Source: Pyropia yezoensis (Eukaryota; Rhodophyta; Bangiophyceae; Bangiales; Bangiaceae). From it: DNA of 64,000 bases. The notes beneath the pieces were generated by a model, which made no database searches, had not been told where the DNA came from, and saw nothing but the letters and a program-made list of their open reading frames with translations. The stretch spans positions 24,030,020-24,094,019 of the forward strand of contig CM020620.1 in the NCBI GenBank assembly GCA_009829735.1, read 5' to 3'. Shown here piece by piece: positions 1 through 10,000 of this stretch. The position numbers were made by a program, and so were the translations under genes. Each line of letters starts with the position of its first letter. The first letter of the stretch is position 1.

Positions 1-1
1 C

Positions 2-91
2 AAGGGCGACATGCACTTGGTGCTTGCGAGCAAGACGGCGGTGAGGGTGCACCAACCCGTTCCCCGTGTAATGTACCTTCATCCGGCATAG
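2..91 (+). CDS. 3' end of an unidentified gene (partial)
   Basis: An open frame enters from the left edge and ends at TAG 89-91, giving 29 residues with a mixed composition (starts KGDMHLVLASK, ends VMYLHPA). It is unlike the Ala/Pro/Arg low-complexity frames around it, so it may be the C-terminus of a host gene or of a mobile element. The downstream 92-220 has no long frame and contains C-runs, which would fit a 3' UTR. I do not recognise the protein, and 29 residues is short enough to be chance. Confidence 0.2.
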   Translation, partial: KGDMHLVLASKTAVRVHQPVPRVMYLHPA

Positions 92-326
92 GGGGACCGC
101 AACCCCCCCAAATTGTGTCTCTGGGGGTGGTCCCCCGCGGTCCCCCCAGCTCAAGCGGTCCCCCCAGCAACTAAGGAAATATTGGACACATTAAACGCTG
201 AATAGTGCCTCTACTAAGGTTTGTGTAAGTGGGTACTACTGTGTAAGCCGTCATGCCTCATTAGTCTGGAGGAAATGCTGTCTCAAGTCGTCCATATGCC
301 CTCGTCCACCTCTGCCCCTCACCTAG

Positions 327-576
327 GGTGCACGCTACCGCCACCGCGTTTTCGACTCCAGCCTTGGGCGCCGCCGCCGCTGCCGCCCGTCCCGCCGCCC
401 CCGCCGCTGCCGCCCGTCCCGCCGCCCCCGCCGCCGCCGTGGGCGCCGACGCCACCGCCTGGGCCGCCGCCACCACCGCCGCCGCCGCCACCACCGCCGC
501 TGCCGCCGTTGGTGGAGATGCGGTGGACGCGGCGGTGTCGGCAGCGGTGGCGGACGGGGGGAGCCACCTCCGGTCC

Positions 577-616
<40 letters not shown>

Positions 617-1810
617 TGCTGGCCGCGATGCGGGCAGCGGAGGCGGAGAAGCTGCGGGCCGTGCGGGAGGGGCGGGCGGTGTTGGCAGTCAAGGCCGCAG
701 CGGCAGCGGCCGCGACGGCCGCGACGCGGCTGCGGGAGGAAGCGGCCGAGGCGGACGCCGAAGCGTACGAGCGGGGTACGTTGGACGGAGGGTGGGGGTT
801 GGGGGGGAAAGGTGATGAGGGGAGGGCGGGGGGGCTGTCGGACCGGGTGAAGGGGAGCGCCTCCCCGTTCTCTGTTCTGTTGGTGGGTGGGTTTAGGCGC
901 TCCTGGGGGCTCTGATGGCCTGGGTGGGCGGGCGGCGCACCGCGCGCGCACTGCCGCGCCCCAGGCGCCGCGGCGCGTGGGCGCCACTGTCCGACGCCCC
1001 CCACCCCTCCGTCTGGTTGCCGCATCGACTGACACACCCCACCCCTCCCGCCGCCCCCTGTCATCACCCCCTCTGCTTCCCCCCCTCCGCAACCGCCCCC
1101 TCCCACCCAGAGACCGACGGGATTGAGGCGGCGGCGGCCCGCCGCGCCGACCACTACGCGGCGCTGCTGGGCGTGGCGGTCGGCAACGCGGCGGCTGCGG
1201 CGGTGCTCGTCTTTCGGTTTACGTACGTGGACCCGCGGGCGCCGGCGCCGGTCGCGACGGTTGGCTTTGACGCGGCGCTGCGGGGTCCGTTTTGGGGAGG
1301 GGGGGGTGGGGGTGGGGGGGGCGTGCGCTCAGGCACACAGGGGGGGGAGGAAAGAGGTAGGGGGACCGTTGAGGGGGGGGGGATGGAAACCTGTAGAGGT
1401 GGCCGACCGGGGGGTCGCGGTGGCGAAGACGGGTACGCGCGCCGCGTGGCCGCCCGCCGCCGCGGCCGCCGCCGCCAGCGGCGGGCGGCGGCGGCGGGGG
1501 CGGGCCCGCCCCGCCCCCCATCCCCGCCGCGGCACCCCCACCCGCCGACCCTAACACCCGCCCGGGTCCATCGCTGCGTCATCTCCCCCCCCCCCCCAAC
1601 CCCCCGCTTGCCCGTCCTCACTGCACCCTCCCCACGTCCCTCCCCCCGGCAGTCACCCTCTGCGAGCCGCGGGTGCCGGCGCTGCCGGTGCTCGCCGCGC
1701 GCCTCGCCGCTGACGTGGACGTGGCCGCCGTCCTCCTCGCCGTTCGCGCCGCGCTCGTCGCCGCCGCCGCCGCGGGGTCGCCGCTGTCGCCGCCGCCCGC
1801 CGCGGGCTGA
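327..1810 (+). CDS. SPC25-like kinetochore (NDC80 complex) subunit, three visible exons
   Basis: Three exons join cleanly: 327-775, 1111-1284 and 1653-1810 (TGA 1808-1810). Both introns (776-1110, 1285-1652) are GT-AG and phase 1. Exon 1 gives an Ala/Pro-rich leader, a poly-Ala run and an Arg/Glu/Ala helix suited to a coiled coil. Exons 2-3 give a globular part with HYAALLGVAVG, FRFTYVDPRAP, FDAALR, then LCEPRVPALPVLAARL and a final helix. This follows the C-terminal RWD domain of Spc25: LG-x-x-V, F-x-F-x-x-IDP-x-x-P, CEP-x-L-x-x-L, closing helix. Spc25 pairs with Spc24 in the NDC80 complex at the kinetochore. The total is about 260 residues, near the usual size. The true start is unresolved: the frame has no ATG before 628, and 325-326 looks like an acceptor (pyrimidines then TAG), so a further 5' exon probably lies upstream. 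The assignment is by pattern only. Confidence 0.5.
576..615 (+). repeat. (CGG)n microsatellite encoding poly-Ala
   Basis: About 13 consecutive CGG/GCG units lie inside exon 1 of the SPC25-like gene and encode an uninterrupted Ala run just before the predicted coiled coil. Its length is likely to vary between strains. Confidence 0.8.
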
Positions 1811-2997
1811 GGTGGGGGGGGGGGGTGGGAGGGGCAGGGGGGGCGCGGGGGGGGCGCGCCGGCCTCGGCGGCCGGCTGCCGCTCCCGCCCCACCCCCTCA
1901 CGGTCTCGCCCCCCGCTAGGCACCCCTGTGCCGCTGCGGACGATGCCGCCCCGCGACGCAAGAGGCGTCGGCTATCCCTTCTCCACCGGTACCCGCTTGG
2001 GCAAAAAAATAGAACGAGAACTTGGCCGCCGCCCCCCTACTTTCCCGACTGGTACCCCCCTCCCTCCCCCTCCTCGCCTCCCAGCACCCCCAGGCCCCAT
2101 CTCCAATCCCCCCCCTAACCTCACACTCCCCACAGCTGCCGCCCTACCCACCTCCCCATCCACACCCCAGCGGACGCGCCGCCGCCGCCGCCGCCGGCCG
2201 CGTCGACAGCGGCGGCGGCGGCCGCGACATCGTCGGCGCCACCGCGGCGGCCGCCGCAGCCGCTCTGGCCGCCATCCGCAGCGGCGGCGACGATAGAGGA
2301 AAAGGCGTCAGCGGCGGCGGCCGCGGCGGCACCGCACGTGCCGGCAGTGGCCGGGGAGAAGAGCAGGCTGCCGCCCGCGGCGGCGACCACCCCCGCGGGC
2401 GGCGCGTCCCCGCCATGCGCCGCAACCCCCCCCCCCCCCCCCCCGAGCGGGGACGTAGCCCCACCCCCGACGGCCGACCCCCCCCCCGGTCCACCCCCAC
2501 CCCGCCCACCGTCCACCCCCACCCCCCCACATGTCGCTATCACTCGCCGAAGCCCATCCGCGGCTGAAGCAAGCGCGCCGAACCCCCCCCCCCCCCAGTG
2601 GCGCCGCCGCCGCCGCCGCCGGCTGAGCCGCCGCCCCCCCCACCCCCGCTGCGCGTCGGCCGCGACGGCGACGCCGTCGCGAGCTCCGCCAGCAGCTGCG
2701 GTGGGTCAACGGCGCCGGCCGCGGCGGGCGCGACCGCCGCGGCGACGGCGGGACCGAGGTGGGGGGGCGGGCGAGCGCCGCGAGCGCCGCGCCGGCCGCG
2801 TGCGCGAGCGCGGCGGCCGCGTCTGCCGCCGCGGGCGGCCACGCGCAGCCACCGCCGTCGCGGCCGCCCGCAGCGCCGCCACTGCCGCCGCCGGCGCCGC
2901 CGCCAACTAGGCTGACTCACCGCCGCCACTACCGCCGCCGGCGCCGCCGCCGCCGGCGCCGCCGCGCCGCCGCCCGCCGTCATCCCTCCAGCCGCCC
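1811..2997 (+). other. GC-rich region with exon-like blocks, unresolved
   Basis: Directly after the SPC25-like stop, two stretches look like further introns: GT at 1812 to AG at 1918-1919, and GT near 1990 to AG near 2134. Each has a purine or mixed 5' part and a C-rich 3' part. The block between them (about 1920-1989) can encode a short basic peptide. They may be 3'-UTR introns or exons of another gene. The rest is C- and G-run low complexity in which every frame on both strands is open. I cannot support a protein here. Confidence 0.3.
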
Positions 2998-3799
2998 GGG
3001 ATCGGCCGCCGCGGCGCGGCCACGTCGACCGCCTCGACGAGGCGGACGAGGACGGCCGTGCCGCCTGCGTGGGCGATCACCACCGCCGCCTCGGCGTGGA
3101 CGTCAAAGAGCACCAGCACGTCGGTGTACGCGGCCGCACGGCCGGCGTCGGCGGCGCCACAACCACCCCCACCAACGCCGCCACCGCCGCCACCACACCC
3201 AGCAGCAGCGGCAGCAACCCCCCCCCCCCCACCGCCGCCGGATTCACCTCCACCCCCCCCGCCACGGCCACCCGGTCTCCCGGCGCCACCTTTGGCACTA
3301 CCTCGGTCGCGTGCCCCCCTCCCCTCCCCACCGCCGCCGCCCACCCCGCCGCCGCGGCCGCGCCCCCCCGCGCCGCCGACAAAGCCGACCGCGCCGGCGC
3401 GACCCCTCCCCCCCCCGCCCCCCCACCCGCCGCCGCCACCGCCGCCACCCCATCCACCGCCCGCAGCGACCGGGCGGTGGCCTCGAGCAGCGCCGCCGCC
3501 GCGCCCGCCGCGCCCGCCCGCGACGCGGCAAACGCCGCCCACACCCGGCCGAGCGGCTCGACGGCGGCGGCGGCCGCGAGGGCGGCGGCGGCGGGCCGGG
3601 ACAGCACCGCCGACAGGCGCGCGATGGCGCGCGCCACGTCGTGCAGCGGGTCGTCGGGGGGAGGGAGCGCTTGGGGGGGGGGGGGGGCGCCCGCGGCGAG
3701 GCCGCCGCCGGCGCCGCTGCCGCCCAGCCCCGCAACGCACCGCCGCCAGCCGCGGCGCCGGCGGCGGCCGCCGCCGGCGGCATAAGAAGCCACGTACAT
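2998..3799 (-). CDS. Possible host coding region on the minus strand, structure unresolved
   Basis: Two blocks on the minus strand look coding. Around 3006-3160 a frame reads YTDVLVLFDVHAEAAVVIAH and continues with nearly every third codon position G or C. Around 3480-3670 a second frame gives alternating helical Ala/Leu/Arg sequence (DPLHDVARAIARLSAVL). A short stretch between them (VAPGDRVAVAGGVEV, then a hydrophobic run) lies in the second frame. No AG acceptor occurs in the roughly 90 bases where a frame change would be needed, so I cannot join the blocks by splicing. A sequencing slip in the C10 run near 3220 is an alternative. The family is not recognised. Confidence 0.25.
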
Positions 3800-4239
3800 C
3801 TACCAAGAGGCCTTCGTCGAGTATGCCGTGCGCTGCTCCAATCTGTTGCATAAGCCCCTGTATCGCATGAAGGACGCGGGGTCCGTCCAGCCGCCCTTGT
3901 CCATTATTCAGGCTGGAGTCTGCTGGATCGCCTCGTAGAACTGGACGCCCGACCGCTTCGCCGTGTGGGTGGCCAACTCATGTGCGTCGAGCACCCCTCA
4001 CGGCGCGTACAGCTTGCGCAGCAAGAAGACGAGGTTGTTAGAGCTCATGGGCTCTGTCTGGTACAGTCGCCAGCGCCCGCCAATCTGCCTCAGGTCGCAG
4101 AAGATGTACCCGTCCGCTGCGCCGCGCAGCCGCGGCGCCCTCCGAAGGCGGCCGATAGAGGCCCCATCGACGGCGTGGGCTGCGGTGCCGCGGAGAGGAG
4201 GCGGGTTCCGGTGGGGATGCGAGTGCGGGTGGTGCAGGT
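3800..4239 (-). pseudogene. Tyrosine recombinase (integrase-like) catalytic C-terminal fragment, decayed
   Basis: One minus-strand frame runs from the element A insertion site to TAG 3800-3802 with only two interruptions, both TGA (3998-4000 and 3908-3910). The pieces read DGYIFCDLRQIGGRWRLYQT, then HELATHTAKRSGVQFYEA, then IMDKGGWTDPASFMRYRG. The order His/Lys-Arg block, then Gly-Gly-Trp, then an Arg-Tyr near the end matches the end of tyrosine recombinases (second His/Arg box, His/Trp position, nucleophile Tyr), as in Crypton- and DIRS-type transposons. Restoring CGA (Arg) at either TGA is a C-to-T change at a CpG. The N-terminal half is missing. Element A inserted at its upstream edge, and I could not find the continuation after 23213. 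The plus-strand frame over the same bases is a shadow. Confidence 0.5.
4235..4239. repeat. Target site duplication CAGGT, left copy
   Basis: CAGGT directly precedes the 5' LTR and is repeated exactly after the 3' LTR at 23209-23213. Five bases is the usual duplication for Ty3/gypsy integrases. Confidence 0.85.
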
Positions 4240-4602
4240 TGTAGCAATATGGTTGTCCGTATTGTGACCCTAATATCAGGGGGGCTACTTCTAACCCTTA
4301 ACTTTCAATTTGATAGTTCGTACTGGTCACGGTATCTATAAGTTACGTATGACCAGAGGGACTTGCATCTTGGGGTGGAGGGTAGTTAGTAGTGTCTCCG
4401 AGGGTTTATAACGAGGGGGCCGGTGGCGAATCCACCGCCGGCCAAGGTAGAACAACAAACCCCTCCCATTTGGGCTCCCATCTTGGTCCCGTGGCTTGCG
4501 CTCCAAGGACAGCAACCTTGGCCTCCCGGTGACGTTGGTGCCGATCCCCCTTGGTGAGTGTTCCCTGAGAGTGGACGCGCGACGGATCCCTATTGTGCTA
4601 CA
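4240..4602 (+). repeat. 5' LTR of element A (363 bp)
   Basis: It begins TGTAGCAATATGG and ends GTGCTACA, a 7-bp terminal inverted repeat (TGTAGCA/TGCTACA). It matches 22846-23208 along its length and is about 93% like the B LTR at 26130-26493. A TATA-like TTTATAA lies at 4405-4411. Just downstream a strong hairpin (4418-4443, nine-base arms) is preserved in B with a single change from a G-U to a G-C pair, so it probably lies near the start of the transcript. Confidence 0.95.
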
Positions 4603-4603
4603 T

Positions 4604-4620
4604 TGGTGGAGCAGCAGGGG
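4604..4620 (+). other. Primer binding site
   Basis: TGGTGGAGCAGCAGGGG begins two bases after the LTR. The leading TGG pairs with a tRNA 3' CCA. The implied tRNA 3' end is CCCCTGCTGCTCCACCA; I do not recognise the tRNA. The same 17-mer is found exactly in element D (62252-62268) and with one change in B and E. Confidence 0.8.
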
Positions 4621-4827
4621 ACGGGTTTCCGTCACCCTTGTGGTGACGCCGTCTTCGGCCCTGGCACACGGATAGGGATCCGGTCCTTTTCTTGTACTCG
4701 TGGTGTTGTGACCTGATCGATTGTGTTGAGATTTTACCTGTGACTGTGATCTACTGTTACTCTCCCCAATCTACCCCCTCGCTCTCTTGTTCGTGGTGAT
4801 TGATACATCGGTTGACTGATTGTGACC
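4621..4827 (+). other. 5' leader of element A
   Basis: About 207 bases between the PBS and the gag ATG, with no long frame. It would hold the packaging and dimerisation signals. Nothing specific is recognisable. Confidence 0.5.
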
Positions 4828-7011
4828 ATGTCTACCCAAGAGACGGGGAACGTTCAAGATGACGGATCGGCGTCGACGCCGACCCCGGAGGTGACTACGG
4901 GAACCGGGATCGGGAACCCGATCGATAACATTGAGACGCCAATGCTTTCCGGTGCCGGATCGACGTTTGGCACGGCTCGGACGGCAGGAGGCGGGGGCCC
5001 GCCTCAACTGTCGTCGACCGACCTCACTCCGCCGCCTCCTTCACCAGGGGATTCCCTGATGGCATCATTGGCCCGCATCGAGGCCCGGTTTTCCGGGCTC
5101 GACGCCCGTCAAGATCGGACGGAGGACGCAATGGCAGTGTTGATGTCAACACGGCACACGACGGGATCCCGTCGTGTTCCTCCCACACCGGTACGGTTCG
5201 AACCGGCCGGACTACTTTCGGAGTCCACCAGGGTCAACCCCGGTGTTGCTACTCCTGGACAACCCCCGGACACAATGGGGTATGGGTCCGACTCGTCGGC
5301 AGAGTTGGAACGGAGTCACACGGAGCGATACGCTCGGAGCACCCGAAGCGGACTCCGCGGACACGACCCGGCGGATACGTACGCCGGGGAAGAGTCGGTT
5401 ATTGGGGGAGGGGGAACCCTCTCGCAGTACCCCCACGACGAAGGAGGCCCGGCAACTCGGGTTCCCGAGGTGCCGACGCCTGAAGTACCATCTTCAGTGG
5501 TGGAAGCTATGACCGCGCAGGTAACTGCGAGCCTACTGAAGCGGATGGAGTCCGATGAGTTCGCTCATCAACTGGCTAAGCGACTGGATATCCAGGACGC
5601 TGACACGGAGATCGTCAACGAGGTCTTCCGGTCGGTTCTTACTCCGGAACGTTATCGTTTGGAGGACCGCTCTACCACCGTATCGGAATCGATGCGTAAT
5701 ACGTCGCATCGGGCGATCCGCTCTATGCAGACCCTTATGAAGGGAGTCCCTATGTTCGGGGGGCCGAACGGACGCCCGTTGGCAGTCATCGGCTTCTTGA
5801 CTAGCTTCAAGGCAGCCGCAGACAAGGCGCTCGTTAACGAGGGGCTGGCTCTGGAGATCCTCCCGTTCTTTGTTGATGAACGGGTGCGAGGCATTCTTCG
5901 CCAGGCATCCCCGATGCCGGGAATGAGGGTCGCAGCCACCCCCATGGACTACCGTGGGATATTGAAGGAGCTGCTTAGCAGCTACCTCAGTGAGGACAAG
6001 TGCGAGGACCACTATCGGGCCCTTCGCACTGCCACCGCCCAGTCCTGGGAGGATGAGGAGATGTTTGGACGCCGGATCCAAGAGCTCGACTACGAGCTTG
6101 GGAAGCTCCTCGGAGAAGGGGAGCTACGGGCCATCCTGTTCGCAGGAGTACCCAACTACGTGCGGATATCCGCACGGGGCGCCAACACGGCCCGGACGAA
6201 CTTCAGTCGACTGATGCATATGTGCAAGTCCCTAGGGGACGCCTACCGGGTTCTACACCCGGAGTGTGCCTTGGCCCCGAAGCCCAAGGGTGAGGGAGGC
6301 AAGCCCAGTCTTACCCCGGTACCGAGGCAAGAGAAGGTGGAACGTAAGGCCGCACCAGTACTGGTGGCGACCGAACATACCCCTATTGGTGAGGGTGACC
6401 CTCTAGTCGACCAACAGGGCCACCTGTTGCTACCGGCGACGCCGGTGATTGATGAACATGGTACGGTAGCGTACATCGCCCCGGCTGGAACCCAGTTCCA
6501 GGTCAACGAAGGAACGGGACGGCGCGTCCCGTATGTGCGGACTACGGGGTACTCCCCGGTGACGGGTAACCCTCACCAACCCTTGCCAACATGGGCGGTG
6601 CGCACGGAGGCACCCCCGCAGATTGCGGGCCGACCCAACCGGTTGGGGGAGTCCATGTTCCGGTTGACCCAAGGACCCAAGGCCTACCAGGGAGCAGGCA
6701 CTCGGGCGCCCGAGGGAGGCAACCGTAGCTACGGGGCTACCCCGATGCGACCTCAAGGGGGGACCGGCACGTCCGGATGTATGTTGTGTGGGGATCCCCA
6801 GCACTGGGTGTCTTCCTGCCCACTCATCCCCGAGGAGTCTCGGCGGGCAGCGGCGCAACGCAAGGCATCCACCGGGGGGTATCCCGCCCGAGCACCCGGA
6901 CCCGCACCGGGTAGGCAGCCAGCTCCAGGTGGAGTACTGGCCGTCGAGGGGGCACCTCCTCAGCCGGATGTCCCGGAGGACAGCACCCTACCAAGGGCGG
7001 GAAACGAGTAA
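4828..7011 (+). CDS. gag: Gag polyprotein of element A
   Basis: A 727-residue structural protein that forms the retrotransposon particle and binds the genomic RNA. The start is ATG 4828 (MSTQETGNVQDD); a GTG two codons upstream is unlikely in a eukaryote. The first ~230 residues are Ser/Thr/Pro/Gly-rich and disordered. Residues ~250-480 are helical and correspond to the Ty3-type capsid region (KGVPMFGGPNGRPLAVIGFL onward). Residues ~650-664 hold a CCHC zinc knuckle, C-MLC-GDPQ-H-WVSS-C, followed by a Pro/Ala/Gly tail. The stop is TAA 7009-7011. Pol starts 8 bases later in the -1 frame. The frame is intact and is 85-90% similar to gag of B. Confidence 0.93.
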   Translation: MSTQETGNVQDDGSASTPTPEVTTGTGIGNPIDNIETPMLSGAGSTFGTARTAGGGGPPQLSSTDLTPPPPSPGDSLMASLARIEARFSGLDARQDRTEDAMAVLMSTRHTTGSRRVPPTPVRFEPAGLLSESTRVNPGVATPGQPPDTMGYGSDSSAELERSHTERYARSTRSGLRGHDPADTYAGEESVIGGGGTLSQYPHDEGGPATRVPEVPTPEVPSSVVEAMTAQVTASLLKRMESDEFAHQLAKRLDIQDADTEIVNEVFRSVLTPERYRLEDRSTTVSESMRNTSHRAIRSMQTLMKGVPMFGGPNGRPLAVIGFLTSFKAAADKALVNEGLALEILPFFVDERVRGILRQASPMPGMRVAATPMDYRGILKELLSSYLSEDKCEDHYRALRTATAQSWEDEEMFGRRIQELDYELGKLLGEGELRAILFAGVPNYVRISARGANTARTNFSRLMHMCKSLGDAYRVLHPECALAPKPKGEGGKPSLTPVPRQEKVERKAAPVLVATEHTPIGEGDPLVDQQGHLLLPATPVIDEHGTVAYIAPAGTQFQVNEGTGRRVPYVRTTGYSPVTGNPHQPLPTWAVRTEAPPQIAGRPNRLGESMFRLTQGPKAYQGAGTRAPEGGNRSYGATPMRPQGGTGTSGCMLCGDPQHWVSSCPLIPEESRRAAAQRKASTGGYPARAPGPAPGRQPAPGGVLAVEGAPPQPDVPEDSTLPRAGNE

Positions 7012-7019
7012 GAGGAAGG

Positions 7020-10000
7020 ATGACCGGGGGGCGCTGGGGTCACCCAAGCAAGCCACCCCGGAGTACCGCGGGGAAAGCCCCACGGAGAGCGCGGTTGAGC
7101 CGACGCCGCATCAACCCCCGGGTACACCTTCCGGCCCCGACGACACGGCGTCAGGGGATTGATGACCAACCTCCGAGGTTGGGAGGAGAGGACGGGAAGC
7201 CCCTTCACGTTGAACCAGACAAGGGCCCTGTTCAGGATGCCCGAGCTACACCGGATATCGGTGTAGGACATGTGTTGTTTACCTTGGAGAACTTCAAGGT
7301 ATCAGCCACACTGGGGGTTGACCCCCAGTCGACACGATCGTACTACCCTGTACTGGATACAGGGGCTGGACCCAACCTTATCCGGAAGGATACCCTCCCG
7401 GACAAGTGGCTTCCACGAGTCAGAGTGACTCGGGGACCCACCATCAAGGACGCGAATGGTCGACTCATTCGTACGACCGCAGCGATGTCGCTGCGGGTTA
7501 CCATCGGGGATCTCACCACGGAAGTTGACTTCCTGGTATGTGAAACGCTATCGGTGCCCTGCATACTGGGGTGCACCTTCATCAACGTTCACGTTGATGC
7601 AATCCGGCCAGGCCGGAGGACCGTCGAGCTTCAAGAAGCCGACGGGACGAAGCGAGGACACACGGCTATCGTCAGGGACCTGACGCTACAAGGAAGCCAC
7701 GTTAACGTGGCTGAGGTGTACGCAAGCGTCGAGCCGAAGACACTTCGGTTGGCCGAGCGAACTCCCTTTGAGCCGTTGTCAGAGACAGTCCTCCCGGTTC
7801 ACTGCGACCTCGCAGGCATCTGCAGAGTCCAGTCCAACCTACGGACGTACAAGCGCCATGGGTTGACCATGGCCAACGGTCTCATAGACCTCCCAGCAGG
7901 AGGGTCGTCCCTCCTAGTGATGGCGAACTACCGCCGTAAGGCAGTCACCCTCCCGAAGGGAACTATCCTCGGGATTGCCGAACTCTACGAAGGAGATATC
8001 CTTACCCCTGATAAGGAAGGTCAAGTGGAACCACTTGAAGTACTGGCGGTCGCCGAGACCACCGAGCGACAGCAACCCGATGACGGGAAGCCTAACCCAT
8101 CGGCGGCTCCGGCGGACCTGCCGACAAAGGACCAAGAGGCCTTGAAGGCACTGGCCGAGGCTGACCTCGACCACCTTCCCCCTTCGGTAGCCGAAGGGGT
8201 ACGACGGATGCTAAGAAAGCATGACGTTATGTGGACAGGCGGGGCCTTGGGGACCATTGGGGCAACCCAACATCGTATAGACCTGGTACCAGGCGCACGA
8301 CCCGCCCGGTCACAACCGCACCGAGCGGGACCTATGCAACGAGAGATCGTTGATGGAGAAGTGAAGAGGATGAGTGAAGCTAAGGTGATCCGACCTTCGA
8401 TGTCGGAATGGGGTGCCCCAGTCGTTATTGTGCCGAAGAAGGATCAAACCCCTCGGTTTTGCATCGATTATCGACGCCTCAACTTGGTTACCAAGAAGGA
8501 CTCATACCCTTTACCAAGGATGGATGAATGCATCGACTCCCTGGGGGAGGCTACGGTGTTTACCACCATCGACTGCAATGCCGGATACTGGCAGATCCCG
8601 GTGGCGGACGAGGATATCCCCAAGACGGCATTCGTCTGTCACAGTGGAGTGTACGAGTTCCTAAGGATGCCCTTCGGATTGTCCAACGCCCCCGCTACAT
8701 TCCAGCGGGCTATCGACATCATACTGTCTGGGGTGAAGTGGCGTAACTGCCTAGTGTACCTCGATGACGTCATCGTCTTCTCGCGTAACATGGATGACCA
8801 TGTACAACATGTTGACGAGGTACTCACCCTCTTGAGGAACGCCGGGGTAACCCTGCGTCTGAAGAAGTGCGCCTTCTTCCAACAGACGGTCGAATATCTG
8901 GGCCACCAGATAACCCCTGGTAAACTAGGGGTACTCGAAGCCAATACCCGGGCACTCCGGGATGCCCGGTTCCCTAACACCCAGACGCAGCTCAAGAGCT
9001 TCCTGGGAATGTGCAATGTATACCGACGGTTCGTCAAGGACTTCGCTCGGATAGCTAAACCGTTAACGGTTCTTACGAGCAGTACCTTACCCAAGGTACT
9101 CCAACCCCCTTCGCCTAGCGAAGAGGAGGCATTCGAGTCGCTGAAGCGAGCCCTACTAGCCCCACCCGTCCTTGCGTTACCGCATAGACGGGGTACCTTC
9201 GTCATCGATGTCGATGCGTGTGATACACAAGTGGGATGCACCCTGTTACAGGGAGAGACGTTGATCGGTACCGATAACGTTATCCCGGACCTACGTCCGG
9301 TAGGGTACTTCAGCCGGACACTCAACCCGGCTGAGCGGAACTATAGTGCCACCGAGCGTGAATGCCTCGGAGTTATATGGGCAGTGCAACTGCTCCGTCC
9401 ATACCTGGAGGGCTCCAGGTTCATCGTGAGGTCCGACCACGAACCCCTACGATGGCTCCTCAACCTTGGTGACAAGGATTCCGATAGCCATGGGAGGCTA
9501 GCCCGATGGAGGCTGAAGATGGCCGAGCACGACTACCGCACGGTGTATAAGGCTGGGTCAACCCACCACCTCGGAGACGCGTTGTCTCGACTCGACACCC
9601 CGAGCGGGGATACCCGCCCGGTGGACGAGGACATCCCGGTAGTACCGGTGTGCATGGTGGGTAATGCTACCCAGGGTATGGCTGACCATACCATGGCACA
9701 CCTTGCGTGCCCATTGACCCTCGCGGACTTCCGCGAGGCACAGGCCAACGACGATGACTGTAGACGTCATCGTGCTAACCTCCTGGCCGGTACGGCCGGC
9801 ATCTTCTCCGAGAACGAAGACGGACTCATATACCGGCGGGCACCCGCCGATGGACGACATCAAGTCGTGGTTCCCGTGTCCTTACGGCAAGCCGTCATGG
9901 AACGAGAACATGAGAACCCTACAGCCGGACACCCGGGGGGTTCACGTATGTTCGCAGCAATGCGAAGGTTCTTCTACTGGCCAGCAATGGCCGTCGACGT

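Noticed and set aside
221..3870. Many long open frames on both strands of the GC-rich left region
   Set aside because: Most are Pro/Arg/Gly/Ala low-complexity translations produced by C- and G-runs; stops are rare in any frame at this GC. Only the spliced SPC25-like frame and one minus-strand block have other support.
3796..3945. Plus-strand peptide TYIYQEAFVEYAVRCSNLLH as a gene
   Set aside because: It is the shadow of the minus-strand tyrosine-recombinase frame, which has the recognisable motif order.
3908..4000. TGA read as a sense codon
   Set aside because: TGA also ends normal frames (SPC25-like gene, element B antisense ORF, element C pol). CpG decay of CGA explains the in-frame cases.
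4822..4827. GTG start two codons before the gag ATG
   Set aside because: Eukaryotic element; the ATG at 4828 and its counterpart in B are the natural starts.
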